From Cyclobacteriaceae bacterium (GTDB taxonomy: Bacteria > Bacteroidota > Bacteroidia > Cytophagales > Cyclobacteriaceae), in the NCBI GenBank assembly GCA_013141055.1, contig JABFRS010000002.1, positions 496,001-560,000 on the forward strand: a stretch of 64,000 nucleotides of DNA. Direction: 5' to 3'. The notes under the pieces are model-generated. The model saw nothing but the letters and a program-made list of their open reading frames with translations, had not been told where the DNA came from and ran no database searches. The position numbers and the translations under genes were made by a program. Positions 20,472 to 29,393 of this stretch are shown here, in pieces; positions within the stretch are counted from its first letter, which is position 1, and every line of letters begins with the position of its first letter.

Positions 20472-21425
20472 TCAGGCAGGAAACAATGCTTTCTCCACCC
20501 CCGGTTTACCCCATTCGGCCTTTTCCTGAGCAGACCACAATTCTGGAAAGAACATGATCTTTTGAAAACGCGGGGGAAGGTATTTTTGCCAGTTCGTACC
20601 ACCTGTTGCTTTGATATCCTCCGGGTCTTTATGCAAGTAACGCCCAGCAGATCGTAAATGAGATAAAGGCCAGAATACATTTGCCAAGAGATCAAATTCC
20701 CGAAGCTTTGCAATTACTTCCTGATCTGTCTCAAAATTCTTATGAAATATCTTACGAAGGTTTTTATCACGATGCTTCATAGCCGTATCGCGGAATTCTT
20801 TCATGTATTTTTCCTCGAACTGCTGAAGGGTAAGTGTTTTCTTCCCGGAAGACAACTCGGTAGCACCACTTCTCCAATAAAGTTTTTCGACCTGCTGACC
20901 AATGTCTCCATATTCACCCAGGGCTTCCCTATGTTGAATATCAACAAGATTGATAAGGTCCGTAGAGCAAATCTCGATCAATCGGTATTGCGCTGATTGA
21001 AATCCGCTGGCAGGAAGCAATGACATTCTGAATTTCAGAAACTGATCACGTTCCATTCCATCGATCATAATATCAAAAGAGTCTGTAAGATTTCTGAAGT
21101 AGCGAATCATCCTTCCAAGTCGCTCGACAAAGAACTTATTATCGATCGTTTCTCTGGAAACAATTTGTTCAATCTCCCACAGGACAAGATTGAAATACAA
21201 TTCAGTGATCTGATGATAGGTGATAAAAACCCGTTCATCAGGAAATTGCGTTTTAGGATTCTGAAGGCTCAGCAATGTATCGAGATGAATATAATCCCAA
21301 TAGGTGAGGTAATCAGAATGGAGCAATCCGTCAAGATAGGATGACAGATCCTGACCCATAACAGCATACTTCTGCTGTAGTTTTAACAACTGTTCCTGAA
21401 GCTTCGGATCAAGTGGAGAATCCAT
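20472..21425 (-). CDS. Tryptophan 2,3-dioxygenase family protein
   Basis: Heme dioxygenase family that opens the indole ring of tryptophan to N-formylkynurenine. The heme-proximal family segment VFITYHQITELYFNLVLWEI is present (His about 69), followed by the FRMSLLPASGFQSAQYRLIE motif and a C-terminal KATGGTNWQKYLPPRFQKI that corresponds to the substrate-loop region. Length (317) is a little longer than classical TDO. It is transcribed divergently from an acyl-CoA dehydrogenase of the glutaryl-CoA type, which acts far downstream in lysine/tryptophan breakdown; intermediate kynurenine enzymes are not in the window. Confidence 0.85.
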   Translation of the reverse strand: MDSPLDPKLQEQLLKLQQKYAVMGQDLSSYLDGLLHSDYLTYWDYIHLDTLLSLQNPKTQFPDERVFITYHQITELYFNLVLWEIEQIVSRETIDNKFFVERLGRMIRYFRNLTDSFDIMIDGMERDQFLKFRMSLLPASGFQSAQYRLIEICSTDLINLVDIQHREALGEYGDIGQQVEKLYWRSGATELSSGKKTLTLQQFEEKYMKEFRDTAMKHRDKNLRKIFHKNFETDQEVIAKLREFDLLANVFWPLSHLRSAGRYLHKDPEDIKATGGTNWQKYLPPRFQKIMFFPELWSAQEKAEWGKPGVEKALFPA

Positions 21426-21435
21426 TCAATTGGTT

Positions 21436-21443
21436 TAAATTTG
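21436..21443 (+). promoter_or_regulatory. candidate -7 box for the acyl-CoA dehydrogenase
   Basis: TAAATTTG, a full match to TAnnTTTG, 19 bp before the ATG at 21463. No good -33 element. It lies 3 bp from the opposite-strand box of the divergent gene. Confidence 0.5.
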
Positions 21444-21446
21444 GAT

Positions 21447-21454
21447 CAAAATTA
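21447..21454 (-). promoter_or_regulatory. candidate -7 box for the tryptophan-dioxygenase gene
   Basis: TAATTTTG on the minus strand, a full match to TAnnTTTG, 21 bp before the ATG at 21425. The two divergent genes share an intergenic space of only 37 bp. Confidence 0.5.
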
Positions 21455-21462
21455 CAAATAGT

Positions 21463-22683
21463 ATGTCAACCTCCGCTGCGCCCTCATCCAAAGCCAAAAA
21501 ATCGCTCAAGCAAGATGCTTACGAACATCCTGACTTCTACAAAATCGATGATTTGCTCACGGAGGAACATAAGCTGATACGAAGTTCTATACGCGATTTC
21601 GTTAAGCGTGAAATATCTCCCTTCATTGAAGACTGGGCACAAAGGGCTCACTTTCCGTACGAGATCGTAAGGAAGTTTGGTGAGATCGGTGCCTTTGGTC
21701 CTACCATTCCGACAGAGTACGGTGGCGGTGGTCTTGATTATATCTCTTATGGAATTCTCATGCAGGAAATTGAACGAGGTGACTCAGGGATGAGGTCTAC
21801 CGCTTCTGTTCAAGGTTCACTGGTGATGTATCCTATTTATAAATTTGGTAACGAAGCTCAGCGTAAAAAATATTTGCCAAAACTTGCTTCAGGCGAATGG
21901 CTTGGATGTTTTGGATTAACTGAACCGGATCATGGATCGAATCCCAGTGGCATGGTGACCAATTTCAAAGACATGGGCGATCATTATTTATTGAATGGCG
22001 CTAAGATGTGGATCTCCAATTCACCAAAGGCAGATCTTGCTGTTGTTTGGGCAAAAGATGAAAAAGGAAGAATTCATGGACTGGTAGTGGAAAGAGGAAT
22101 GCCAGGCTTCAGCACTCCTGAAACACATGGCAAGTGGTCGCTAAGAGCAAGCACTACGGGTGAACTTGTATTTGATAATGTAAAAGTTCCTAAAGAAAAT
22201 CTATTACCAAATAAAAATGGTTTGGGAGCACCCTTGATGTGCCTTGATTCTGCCCGTTATGGAATTGCATGGGGCGCGTTAGGTGCGGCAATGGATTGTT
22301 ATGACTCAGCAAGACGTTATGCTATTGAAAGAATTCAGTTTGGAAAACCAATTGCATCCTTTCAACTGGTTCAGAAAAAATTGTCGGAGATGCTTACCAA
22401 AATAACCATGGCACAATTACTAACATGGAGACTTGGTGTGTTAATGAATGAGGGCAAAGGAACGACCCCTCAAATATCCATGGCAAAGAGAAATAATGTT
22501 CAGATTGCTTTAGAGATTGCACGGGAGGCAAGACAGATCCATGGTGGAATGGGAATTACTGGGGAATTTTCAATTATGAGACATATGATGAATCTTGAGT
22601 CGGTTGTTACCTATGAAGGAACTCATGACATTCATTTATTGATTTTGGGGAATGAGATAACCGGGATACCTGCATTTAGTTAA
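21463..22683 (+). CDS. Acyl-CoA dehydrogenase, glutaryl-CoA dehydrogenase-like
   Basis: FAD enzyme of 406 residues. Family motifs are WLGCFGLTEPDHGSNPSGM (flavin and substrate loop), KMWISNSPKADLAVVWAKDE, ARQIHGGMGITGEFSIMRHM and the catalytic-base segment VVTYEGTHDIHLLILG (Glu near 385). The YEGTHDIH context and the GVLMNEGKGTTPQISMAKRNN region resemble glutaryl-CoA dehydrogenases, which make crotonyl-CoA from glutaryl-CoA. That substrate is inferred, although the divergent tryptophan dioxygenase fits the pathway. wecB begins two bases after its stop. Confidence 0.87.
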   Translation: MSTSAAPSSKAKKSLKQDAYEHPDFYKIDDLLTEEHKLIRSSIRDFVKREISPFIEDWAQRAHFPYEIVRKFGEIGAFGPTIPTEYGGGGLDYISYGILMQEIERGDSGMRSTASVQGSLVMYPIYKFGNEAQRKKYLPKLASGEWLGCFGLTEPDHGSNPSGMVTNFKDMGDHYLLNGAKMWISNSPKADLAVVWAKDEKGRIHGLVVERGMPGFSTPETHGKWSLRASTTGELVFDNVKVPKENLLPNKNGLGAPLMCLDSARYGIAWGALGAAMDCYDSARRYAIERIQFGKPIASFQLVQKKLSEMLTKITMAQLLTWRLGVLMNEGKGTTPQISMAKRNNVQIALEIAREARQIHGGMGITGEFSIMRHMMNLESVVTYEGTHDIHLLILGNEITGIPAFS

Positions 22684-22685
22684 TA

Positions 22686-23759
22686 ATGAAAATTGTAACC
22701 ATCATTGGAGCGCGCCCTCAATTTATAAAGGCGGCTACCGTTTCACGCGAGTGCAAAAAATCTTCCGTTAACGAAATCATTGTTCACACCGGTCAGCACT
22801 TCGACGCTAATATGTCTGATGTCTTTTTTAAAGAAATGGACATTCCAACACCCAACTATCATCTTGAGATTAATAGCCTTGGGCATGGTGCCATGACTGG
22901 ACGGATGCTGGAAAAGATCGAAGAGGTATTGATTTCTGAAAAACCAAATGCAGTGCTGGTCTACGGCGATACCAATTCAACTCTTGCCGGAGCTTTGGCA
23001 GCTTCAAAGATTCATATTCCCATCGCTCACGTGGAAGCGGGACTTAGAAGTTTTGATATGAACATGCCAGAAGAAGTTAATCGCATTCTCACTGATCGTA
23101 TCAGCAGATGGCTCTTCTGCCCTACTGCCACAGCTGTGAATAATCTGGTTAAAGAAGGATATAAAGGTTTCGGTTCGCTCATTGAGCAGCCAGGAGATGT
23201 TATGTATGATGCCGTTATGTTTTATAAACAAAAGGCAAAGGAAAACTCTACTGTCGTTAAGAAAGAATCATTAAAAGAAAATGGATTTGCATTGGTAACA
23301 CTGCATCGCGCAGAAAACACCAATGATCCTGAAAGACTTAAAAGCATTTGCAGGGCTCTGAATGAAATTCACAAGACGGTGCCAGTAGTAATGCCGCTTC
23401 ATCCTCGAACAAAAAGTTTTCTCAAATCTTTAAATATAAATCTTGATGTAAAGATCATTGACCCAGTAGGTTACTTCGACATGCTTTCACTTCTGGACAA
23501 TTGCCGTTTAGTGTTAACTGATAGTGGCGGACTTCAAAAGGAAGCTTATTTTTTTAATAAATTCTGTATTACCCTTCGCGATCAAACGGAATGGGTCGAA
23601 TTAATCGAGGCCGGAGCTAATGAACTTGCCGGAGCTGATGATCAAAAGATTCTCTCAATATTTAATAAAAACAAGGACAGAATAATCAAAGGAGAACCTC
23701 TTTATGGCCACGGCAACGCTGCGGAAAAAATCGTTGCGTCACTAAAAAAACTGATTTAA
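22686..23759 (+). CDS. wecB: UDP-N-acetylglucosamine 2-epimerase (non-hydrolysing)
   Basis: Converts UDP-GlcNAc to UDP-ManNAc in the cytoplasm for surface glycans. A GT-B fold is shown by VTIIGARPQFIKAA, VYGDTNSTLAG, HVEAGLRSFDMNMPEEVNR and LTDSGGLQKEAYFF with TLRDQTEWVE. Length is 357. It starts two bases behind an acyl-CoA dehydrogenase gene, an unexpected partner, and is about 30 kb from a second 2-epimerase gene in the glycan locus (54410-55549), from which it clearly differs. Its 3' end overlaps the convergent DUF1573 gene by 4 bp. Confidence 0.92.
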   Translation: MKIVTIIGARPQFIKAATVSRECKKSSVNEIIVHTGQHFDANMSDVFFKEMDIPTPNYHLEINSLGHGAMTGRMLEKIEEVLISEKPNAVLVYGDTNSTLAGALAASKIHIPIAHVEAGLRSFDMNMPEEVNRILTDRISRWLFCPTATAVNNLVKEGYKGFGSLIEQPGDVMYDAVMFYKQKAKENSTVVKKESLKENGFALVTLHRAENTNDPERLKSICRALNEIHKTVPVVMPLHPRTKSFLKSLNINLDVKIIDPVGYFDMLSLLDNCRLVLTDSGGLQKEAYFFNKFCITLRDQTEWVELIEAGANELAGADDQKILSIFNKNKDRIIKGEPLYGHGNAAEKIVASLKKLI

Positions 23760-24832
23760 TCTTCTTCGATGAAAGCCTGAACCAAAAGTCTTTGGATCGG
23801 ATTTCTCGGATCATCTGAATAGACAGTGATAGCTTTTTGTTGAGTACCTCCTCTTTTTTGAGGAGTAAATGAAATCTTAAGCGTAGTGGAATCTCCTGGC
23901 TTAACAACATTCTTCTCTGTCTCAGCAGTAATACAAGAACAATTTCCCTGCAGGGACTTGATTGTCAAATCTTTTTTTCCCGTATTAATTACAACCATGG
24001 ATGTGTTGACAGGCCTACCAGAACGAAAGCTTCCAAGATCAATGCTCTGCTCCTTCATGAACAACGTTGGAACCTGAGTCGCCTCCGCTCCTACAGGACT
24101 TACGTAATACTCTTCAAGAGAAGCAAAAACTGAAAATGACTTCGCCTCATATCCATGGTCATCTGTTGTGATCTGGATATTGTCAGAAGCAAAACCAAAC
24201 TGATTCTTCTTTTTTCCATCATAGGAAATCTTAATGAATCCTTTCTCCTGGGGAGCAAGTTCTGCTGGCATTTCAACTTTCATATAGGAAGGTGCTGAAA
24301 CTGAAATGAATTTAATAGGAACTGTTCCTCCGTTCATGACAGGAAACTGTTTTTGCTCTGAAGGACGGTTGATGTAAACCGTTCCAAAGCTGAAAGACTT
24401 GGCTTTAAAATACAGATTACCATCATCCACATGAAAATCGGTTACCGTTTCAGGCTTCCCGTCTACCACCTGTCCTTTTATCTGAAGTATAACCGGATTG
24501 TTATCCAAACTTGTTCTGACTGATAATGTTTTGTTGAAATATCCTGGTCGTCCTTTTGGATCAAAGCTTGCCTTAATGAATCCTGTTGCGCCTTGTGCAA
24601 TGGAGTTTTGTGACCAGCCTGGAGTTGTGCATCCACATGAAGCATCTACGGAAATTATCTTTATTGATTTACCACTGTTGTTGGTAAACACAAATTCGTG
24701 ATTGACACTTCCCTTGGTTTCATCGACATCCCCGAAATCAAAGAGCTTTTCACGAAATATGATTTGCTCTACTTGTTGGGTATTCCCCTCAAAGCATATT
24801 ATCGCAAAGACTATTATCAACAACTTCTTCAT
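23756..24832 (-). CDS. Exported protein with two DUF1573 domains
   Basis: A 358-residue protein with a signal peptide (about 1-18, ahead of NTQQVEQ). Two DUF1573 Ig-like domains are visible: the first (about 25-120) with FDFGDVDETKGSVNHEFVF and the DASCGCTTP motif, the last (about 260-355) with IDLGSFRSG and LQGNCSCITAE. A third, degenerate copy may lie between them (FSFGTVYINRPSE). The paired cysteines of the CGC/CSC motif are a family hallmark of unknown purpose. The gene overlaps wecB tail to tail. Its -7 box is only 4 bp from the ATG, so the mRNA may be leaderless. Confidence 0.85.
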   Translation of the reverse strand: MKKLLIIVFAIICFEGNTQQVEQIIFREKLFDFGDVDETKGSVNHEFVFTNNSGKSIKIISVDASCGCTTPGWSQNSIAQGATGFIKASFDPKGRPGYFNKTLSVRTSLDNNPVILQIKGQVVDGKPETVTDFHVDDGNLYFKAKSFSFGTVYINRPSEQKQFPVMNGGTVPIKFISVSAPSYMKVEMPAELAPQEKGFIKISYDGKKKNQFGFASDNIQITTDDHGYEAKSFSVFASLEEYYVSPVGAEATQVPTLFMKEQSIDLGSFRSGRPVNTSMVVINTGKKDLTIKSLQGNCSCITAETEKNVVKPGDSTTLKISFTPQKRGGTQQKAITVYSDDPRNPIQRLLVQAFIEED

Positions 24833-24836
24833 GGCG

Positions 24837-24844
24837 CAAAATTA
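24837..24844 (-). promoter_or_regulatory. candidate -7 box for the DUF1573 gene
   Basis: TAATTTTG on the minus strand, a full TAnnTTTG match whose last base lies 4 bp before the ATG at 24832. If used, transcription starts at or beside the start codon. Confidence 0.42.
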
Positions 24845-24945
24845 TTATAAAGATTTGGGGAATCACTAACCCATTTTGTTAACGTACACAATAGATATGC
24901 CAGTGCACCCAAGGCTTGGGTTTATTAATGGACTAAGCATTGGTT

Positions 24946-24978
24946 TTTGCATTAATATGCACGAAACCTTTACTTTTG
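24946..24978 (+). promoter_or_regulatory. promoter of trpS
   Basis: TTTG at 24946-24949 and TACTTTTG at 24971-24978, with 21 bp between them, match the Bacteroidota pattern (TTG, 17-23 bp, TAnnTTTG). The expected start leaves a leader of about 13 nt before the ATG at 24997. No T-box or leader-peptide feature is visible. Confidence 0.65.
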
Positions 24979-24996
24979 CTGCCTACATTTACATTT

Positions 24997-25968
24997 ATGG
25001 CAAGAATTCTGACAGGTATTCAAAGCAGTGGACTTCCTCACCTGGGGAATCTTTTGGGGGCGATCATTCCTGCCATCAAACTCTCAAACAAGAGCGGAAA
25101 CGATTCGCTCTTCTTCATTGCCGACCTTCATTCTTTAACCACAATCAAAGATGGAGAGTTACGGAAAAGGAATACAATGGCAGTTGCCGCTGCATGGATT
25201 GCTTTTGGTTTCGATACAAAGAAGAACATGCTCTATCGTCAAAGCCGTATTCCTGAAGTATGTGAATTGACCTGGTATTTAAGTTGTTTGACACCTTTTC
25301 CAATGTTGTCGAATGCTCATTCTTTTAAAGATAAATCAGACCGGCTGTCAGACGTCAACGCAGGTTTGTTTACATATCCCGTTTTGATGGCATCTGATAT
25401 CTTATTGTATGATGCCAATATAGTTCCAGTTGGAAAGGACCAGAAGCAGCACGTTGAAATGACGCGCGACATTGGTTCTGCATTTAACAATCAGTATGGT
25501 GAAACGTTTGTTATCCCGGAAGCTCAGATTGAGGAACAGGTGATGACTATTCCGGGGGTCGATGGTCAGAAGATGAGTAAATCATATAACAACATCATTG
25601 ACATCTTTCTGAATGAAAAGGATTTAAAAAAACAGGTGATGTCTATCGTAACTGACAGCACTCCGATGGAATCGCCAAAGGATCCTGACAAAGACAATGT
25701 ATTTGCAATCTATAAGCTTGTTGCAACAGCTGAACAGACTGATGAACTTCGTAAGAAATATTTAGCGGGCAATTTTGGCTACGGACATGCAAAGCAGGAA
25801 CTTCTTACCGTGTTGATTGAAAAGTACAAGAAAGAACGGGAGACATTCCAATATCTGATGGCTCATACAGATGAACTCAATAAGATACTCGAGAGTGGCG
25901 AAGAGAGAGCAAGAGTGATTGCCAGGGAAGTATTGGCGAAAGTTAGGGCAAAAGTCGGATTCAATTAA
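24997..25968 (+). CDS. trpS: Tryptophanyl-tRNA synthetase
   Basis: Class I synthetase that charges tRNA-Trp. The protein opens with ILTGIQSSGLPHLGN, whose GLPHLGN is the HIGH-type ATP motif, and QKMSKSYNN (about residue 195) is the KMSKS loop. VGKDQKQHVEMTRDIG is also characteristic. Length is 323 from the ATG at 24997. A longer frame from 24940 would add 19 unconserved residues and would start upstream of the promoter, so it is rejected. A weak convergent hairpin follows. Confidence 0.96.
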   Translation: MARILTGIQSSGLPHLGNLLGAIIPAIKLSNKSGNDSLFFIADLHSLTTIKDGELRKRNTMAVAAAWIAFGFDTKKNMLYRQSRIPEVCELTWYLSCLTPFPMLSNAHSFKDKSDRLSDVNAGLFTYPVLMASDILLYDANIVPVGKDQKQHVEMTRDIGSAFNNQYGETFVIPEAQIEEQVMTIPGVDGQKMSKSYNNIIDIFLNEKDLKKQVMSIVTDSTPMESPKDPDKDNVFAIYKLVATAEQTDELRKKYLAGNFGYGHAKQELLTVLIEKYKKERETFQYLMAHTDELNKILESGEERARVIAREVLAKVRAKVGFN

Positions 25969-25975
25969 AAACCAG

Positions 25976-26014
25976 AAATCAGAAAGACTCAAGGTCATTT
26001 CCAATTTCTGATTT
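25976..26014. terminator. possible bidirectional hairpin between convergent genes
   Basis: A 10-bp inverted repeat (25976-25985 with 26005-26014), AT-rich with a 19-nt loop, in the gap between trpS and a convergent hypothetical gene. A weak terminator at best. Confidence 0.4.
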
Positions 26015-26022
26015 AATTCTAA

Positions 26023-26433
26023 TTATTGTTGTGCTGTCCAGACCACCTGCTGGTTATCTGTTCCGATATTCAAAACAATTCTTACCGGATTAGGAAGTAA
26101 TACCAGTTTAGTTTCTTTATCAGGATAATCATCCATTTCTACAAACACTCCTTCCGTTGGAGGTACTGAATACTCATTCTTCTTATTAACGGTATAAGTC
26201 TTTGCTATATATGAAACGGGTACCAGTACATCGGTATCAGGACAGTACTCATCATGTACATCCTGAATGGCTGCTTCCAGCTCGTCTCCATACTCATCCT
26301 GAAAAGCATCCTCTAGTTCGTGAAGCTTTTCCTCGAGGTCATCATATTTGGGATTGCTGTAATCCAATTTCAACAATTCCAGCCGGCATTTAATGATCTC
26401 CTGAAGTGCCTTATCAACTGCTATAACGTCCAT
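26023..26433 (-). CDS. Hypothetical acidic protein
   Basis: I do not recognise this family. The likely product is 136 residues from the ATG at 26433; a TTG at 26451 would add six. The N-terminal half (about 1-75) is strongly acidic and helical (LEEKLHELEDAFQDEYGDEL) with heptad-like Leu spacing. The C-terminal half is beta-rich, with VPVSYIAKTYTV, GVFVEMDDYP and LVLLPNPVRIVLNI. There is no signal peptide or membrane segment, so it is probably cytoplasmic. It converges on trpS and is divergent from hppD. The mixed acidic-helix plus beta-strand build gives no clear functional hint. Confidence 0.7.
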   Translation of the reverse strand: MDVIAVDKALQEIIKCRLELLKLDYSNPKYDDLEEKLHELEDAFQDEYGDELEAAIQDVHDEYCPDTDVLVPVSYIAKTYTVNKKNEYSVPPTEGVFVEMDDYPDKETKLVLLPNPVRIVLNIGTDNQQVVWTAQQ

Positions 26434-26497
26434 TTTGGAAAATTTTGCCAAGATTAGAGAAATGCCGGCAGATAATAAAACAAACCTCCGAATAGAT

Positions 26498-26505
26498 TAA
26501 TTTTG
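26498..26505 (+). promoter_or_regulatory. candidate -7 box for hppD
   Basis: TAATTTTG, a full TAnnTTTG match, 20 bp before the ATG at 26526. No TTG at the usual -33 spacing. Confidence 0.48.
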
Positions 26506-26525
26506 AGTTTCAAACGATAACGGAG

Positions 26526-27620
26526 ATGAAACAGGACTTTCTACCCATCAATGGGACCGACCATATTGAATTTTATGTCGGAAACGCAAAACAAGCCGCC
26601 TTATACTATCAGCATTGCTTCGGCTTCAATCTCATAGCGTATGCAGGGCCAGAAACCGGTGTCCGGGACAGGGCATCTTATGTCCTTCAGCAAAACAAGA
26701 TCAGATTCGTTCTCACCACCTCTCTTACAGAAAATTCCGAGATCGAAGAACATGTAAAAAAGCATGGGGATGGCGTCAAAGTTCTTGCCCTCTGGGTTGA
26801 TGACGCAACAAAATCATTTAATGAAACGGTAGTCCGTGGGGCACATCCAGCATTCGCACCTCATACGATTAAAGATCAATTCGGAGAAGTTGTGATCTCT
26901 GCCATTCATACCTATGGTGAAACGATTCACACTTTTGTAGAGCGGAAAAATTATAAGGGCGCGTTCCTTCCGGGATATCAGCCCATCACTCAAACATTTA
27001 AAGCAGAGAGCACAGGGTTAAAATACATTGACCATTGCGTAGGAAATGTTGAATTGGGGAAAATGAATTATTGGGTTGATTTCTATGAAAAAGTAATGGG
27101 CTTCGAACTGTTAATCACATTTGATGACAGTGATATATCAACTGAATACAGCTCATTGATGTCGAAAGTTGTTTCTAACGGCAACGGTTACATTAAATTT
27201 CCAATCAATGAACCTGCTGAAGGAAAAAAGAAATCACAAATAGAAGAATATCTTGACTTCTATAAGAGTCCAGGTGTACAGCACATTGCAATCGCAACGG
27301 ATGATATTATTAAAACTGTTTCGGAACTTCGCAAAAGAGGTGTTGAGTTCCTCCGGGTTCCGGACGTGTATTATGAAGATGTAAGACAACGTGTTGGCGA
27401 TATCAATGAAGATTGGAAGGAATTACAAAAAGAGAATATCCTGATCGATCGCGATGAGGAAGGATATCTGCTCCAGATCTTTAGCAAGCCCGTTCAGGAC
27501 CGCCCTACCCTGTTCTTTGAGATCATTGAACGCAATGGAGCAAAATCATTCGGCAAGGGAAACTTCAAGGCACTCTTTGAGTCGATCGAACGCGAACAGG
27601 CTTTAAGGGGAAACTTGTGA
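26526..27620 (+). CDS. hppD: 4-Hydroxyphenylpyruvate dioxygenase
   Basis: Non-heme Fe(II) dioxygenase that turns 4-hydroxyphenylpyruvate into homogentisate in tyrosine breakdown. It has two vicinal-oxygen-chelate halves. The three iron ligands are visible in the second half: His170 (IDHCVGNVELG), His253 (GVQHIAIATDDI) and Glu332 (LFFEIIERNG). The C-terminal helix FGKGNFKALFESIEREQALRG closes the active site, as in the family. Length is 364. With the nearby tryptophan dioxygenase and glutaryl-CoA dehydrogenase it suggests aromatic amino acid catabolism. Homogentisate dioxygenase and the later enzymes are not in the window. Confidence 0.95.
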   Translation: MKQDFLPINGTDHIEFYVGNAKQAALYYQHCFGFNLIAYAGPETGVRDRASYVLQQNKIRFVLTTSLTENSEIEEHVKKHGDGVKVLALWVDDATKSFNETVVRGAHPAFAPHTIKDQFGEVVISAIHTYGETIHTFVERKNYKGAFLPGYQPITQTFKAESTGLKYIDHCVGNVELGKMNYWVDFYEKVMGFELLITFDDSDISTEYSSLMSKVVSNGNGYIKFPINEPAEGKKKSQIEEYLDFYKSPGVQHIAIATDDIIKTVSELRKRGVEFLRVPDVYYEDVRQRVGDINEDWKELQKENILIDRDEEGYLLQIFSKPVQDRPTLFFEIIERNGAKSFGKGNFKALFESIEREQALRGNL

Positions 27621-27668
27621 TCCATCATTTTTAATCTCATTTATCATTTTTAATTTTCTAAAAAAAAT

Positions 27669-29393
27669 ATGTCTGACTTACTCTCAGTTGCTACCGATAC
27701 TGCCAAAAAATGGCTCAATAGTAATATCGATGATGAATCAAAAAAACAGATCAAAGCATTGCTGGAGAATTCTGATAAGAAAGTTCTGATCAACAGCTTT
27801 TATAAGAATCTTGAATTTGGAACCGGTGGACTTCGTGGAATTATGGGAGTAGGATCCAATTGCATGAATCAATATACCCTTGGATTTGCAACCCAGGGAT
27901 TGGCTAACTATCTCAATAAATCCTTTCCAAATCAAACCATACAGGTTGCCATTGCCCATGATTGCCGAAACAATAGCCGGTATTTCGCTGAGGTGACCGC
28001 AAACATCTTTTCAGCAAATGGAATAACAGTTCATCTATTTCCCGAACTAAGACCCACTCCCTTACTATCCTATGCTATCCGGCATTTGAAATGCCAATCT
28101 GGTGTGGTGATCACAGCTTCACACAATCCAAAGGAGTATAATGGATACAAGGCTTACTGGAATGATGGAGCTCAGCTAGTACCTCCGCACGATCATAACG
28201 TCATGACTGAAGTGAATGCACTTACAAGTTTTGATCAGATAAAATTCACGCCTGATAAATCGAAGATAAAATCCATCGGCTCAGAGGTGGAAGAAGCTTA
28301 TTATCAGGAAGTTCTGAAACTAATTCCGCGTCAGGAAAGCATTAAAAAACAAAGCGCAATCTCTCTTGTCTATTCAAGTCTGCACGGTGCGGGAATCACC
28401 ATGGTTCCCGAGTGCCTGAGGAGACTCGGATTCCAAAATGTAAACGTCATTGAAGAACAACGTGTGCCGGATGGAAACTTCCCAACCATCTCTTCACCAA
28501 ATCCTGAAGAACGATCCGCGATGGATCTGGCTTTGAAAAAAGCAAAAGAAATCAACGCTGACCTTGTTATGGCAACTGACCCTGACACCGATCGCGTTGG
28601 GATTGGAATCAAGAATGATAAAGGCGAATTTTTCCTATTGAATGGAAATCAGGCATTGGCATTAATGGTCTGGTTTATTCTTAAGAATCTTAAGTCGAAA
28701 GAAAGTTCATACATCGCTAAAACCATTGTTACCACTGACCTCATCGACAAGATGGCGGAACAAATGGAAATCGAATGTGTTAATACCCTCACTGGTTTCA
28801 AATACATAGCCGAATTGATTAGGGATAATGAAGGCAAAAAGAAGTTTATTGTTGCAGGTGAGGAAAGCTATGGATACATGGTGGGAGACTTTGTCCGTGA
28901 CAAGGATGCAGTTTCCGCGTGTGCATTCTTTGCAGCCATGGCCGCGGCAGCAAAAGATGAAGGAAAGACTCTTTACTCATGGCTGATTCAGCTCTATACA
29001 GAATATGGATTCTATAAAGAAGGGCTTGTTAATCTTGTGAAAACAGGAGCTGAAGGCGAACAACAGATAAAATATATGATGGAGCAGTTCCGCAACAACC
29101 CTCCTCATGTAATTGCAGGTCAGAAGGTGATTAAAGTATTTGACTATAAGACCAGTGAAGAGAAAAATCTTCTGAATGGACATATCAAACCAATCAACCT
29201 TCCAAAGTCTGATGTTCTTCAGTTCGTAACATGGGAAGGCGCAAAAATTTCCGTAAGACCTTCCGGCACGGAGCCTAAAATAAAATTCTATATCAGCGTG
29301 AGCCTTAGAATGGAGAACCCAAAGAACTTTGAGTTGGCCTCCAAGCATCTTGATGAGAAGATTAAAAAAATTGAGAAAGATATTATCCGATGA
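27669..29393 (+). CDS. Phosphohexomutase (phosphoglucomutase/phosphomannomutase family)
   Basis: Alpha-D-phosphohexomutase of 574 residues that interconverts hexose 1- and 6-phosphates. The catalytic phosphoserine is Ser151 in VITASHNPKEYNGYKAYW, the metal loop is MATDPDTDRVGIG, the sugar-specificity loop is FIVAGEESYGYMVGDFVRD, and the C-terminal phosphate loop is SVRPSGTEPKIKFYIS. The long type with GEESYGYM is close to PgcA-like phosphoglucomutases. Products could feed the glycan locus through UDP-glucose or UDP-GlcNAc. It overlaps the DinB gene by 4 bp (ATGA). Confidence 0.93.
   Translation: MSDLLSVATDTAKKWLNSNIDDESKKQIKALLENSDKKVLINSFYKNLEFGTGGLRGIMGVGSNCMNQYTLGFATQGLANYLNKSFPNQTIQVAIAHDCRNNSRYFAEVTANIFSANGITVHLFPELRPTPLLSYAIRHLKCQSGVVITASHNPKEYNGYKAYWNDGAQLVPPHDHNVMTEVNALTSFDQIKFTPDKSKIKSIGSEVEEAYYQEVLKLIPRQESIKKQSAISLVYSSLHGAGITMVPECLRRLGFQNVNVIEEQRVPDGNFPTISSPNPEERSAMDLALKKAKEINADLVMATDPDTDRVGIGIKNDKGEFFLLNGNQALALMVWFILKNLKSKESSYIAKTIVTTDLIDKMAEQMEIECVNTLTGFKYIAELIRDNEGKKKFIVAGEESYGYMVGDFVRDKDAVSACAFFAAMAAAAKDEGKTLYSWLIQLYTEYGFYKEGLVNLVKTGAEGEQQIKYMMEQFRNNPPHVIAGQKVIKVFDYKTSEEKNLLNGHIKPINLPKSDVLQFVTWEGAKISVRPSGTEPKIKFYISVSLRMENPKNFELASKHLDEKIKKIEKDIIR

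Noticed and set aside
24850..24996. T-box or attenuator before trpS
   Set aside because: No T-box motif or Trp-rich leader peptide is visible, and the predicted leader is only about 13 nt.
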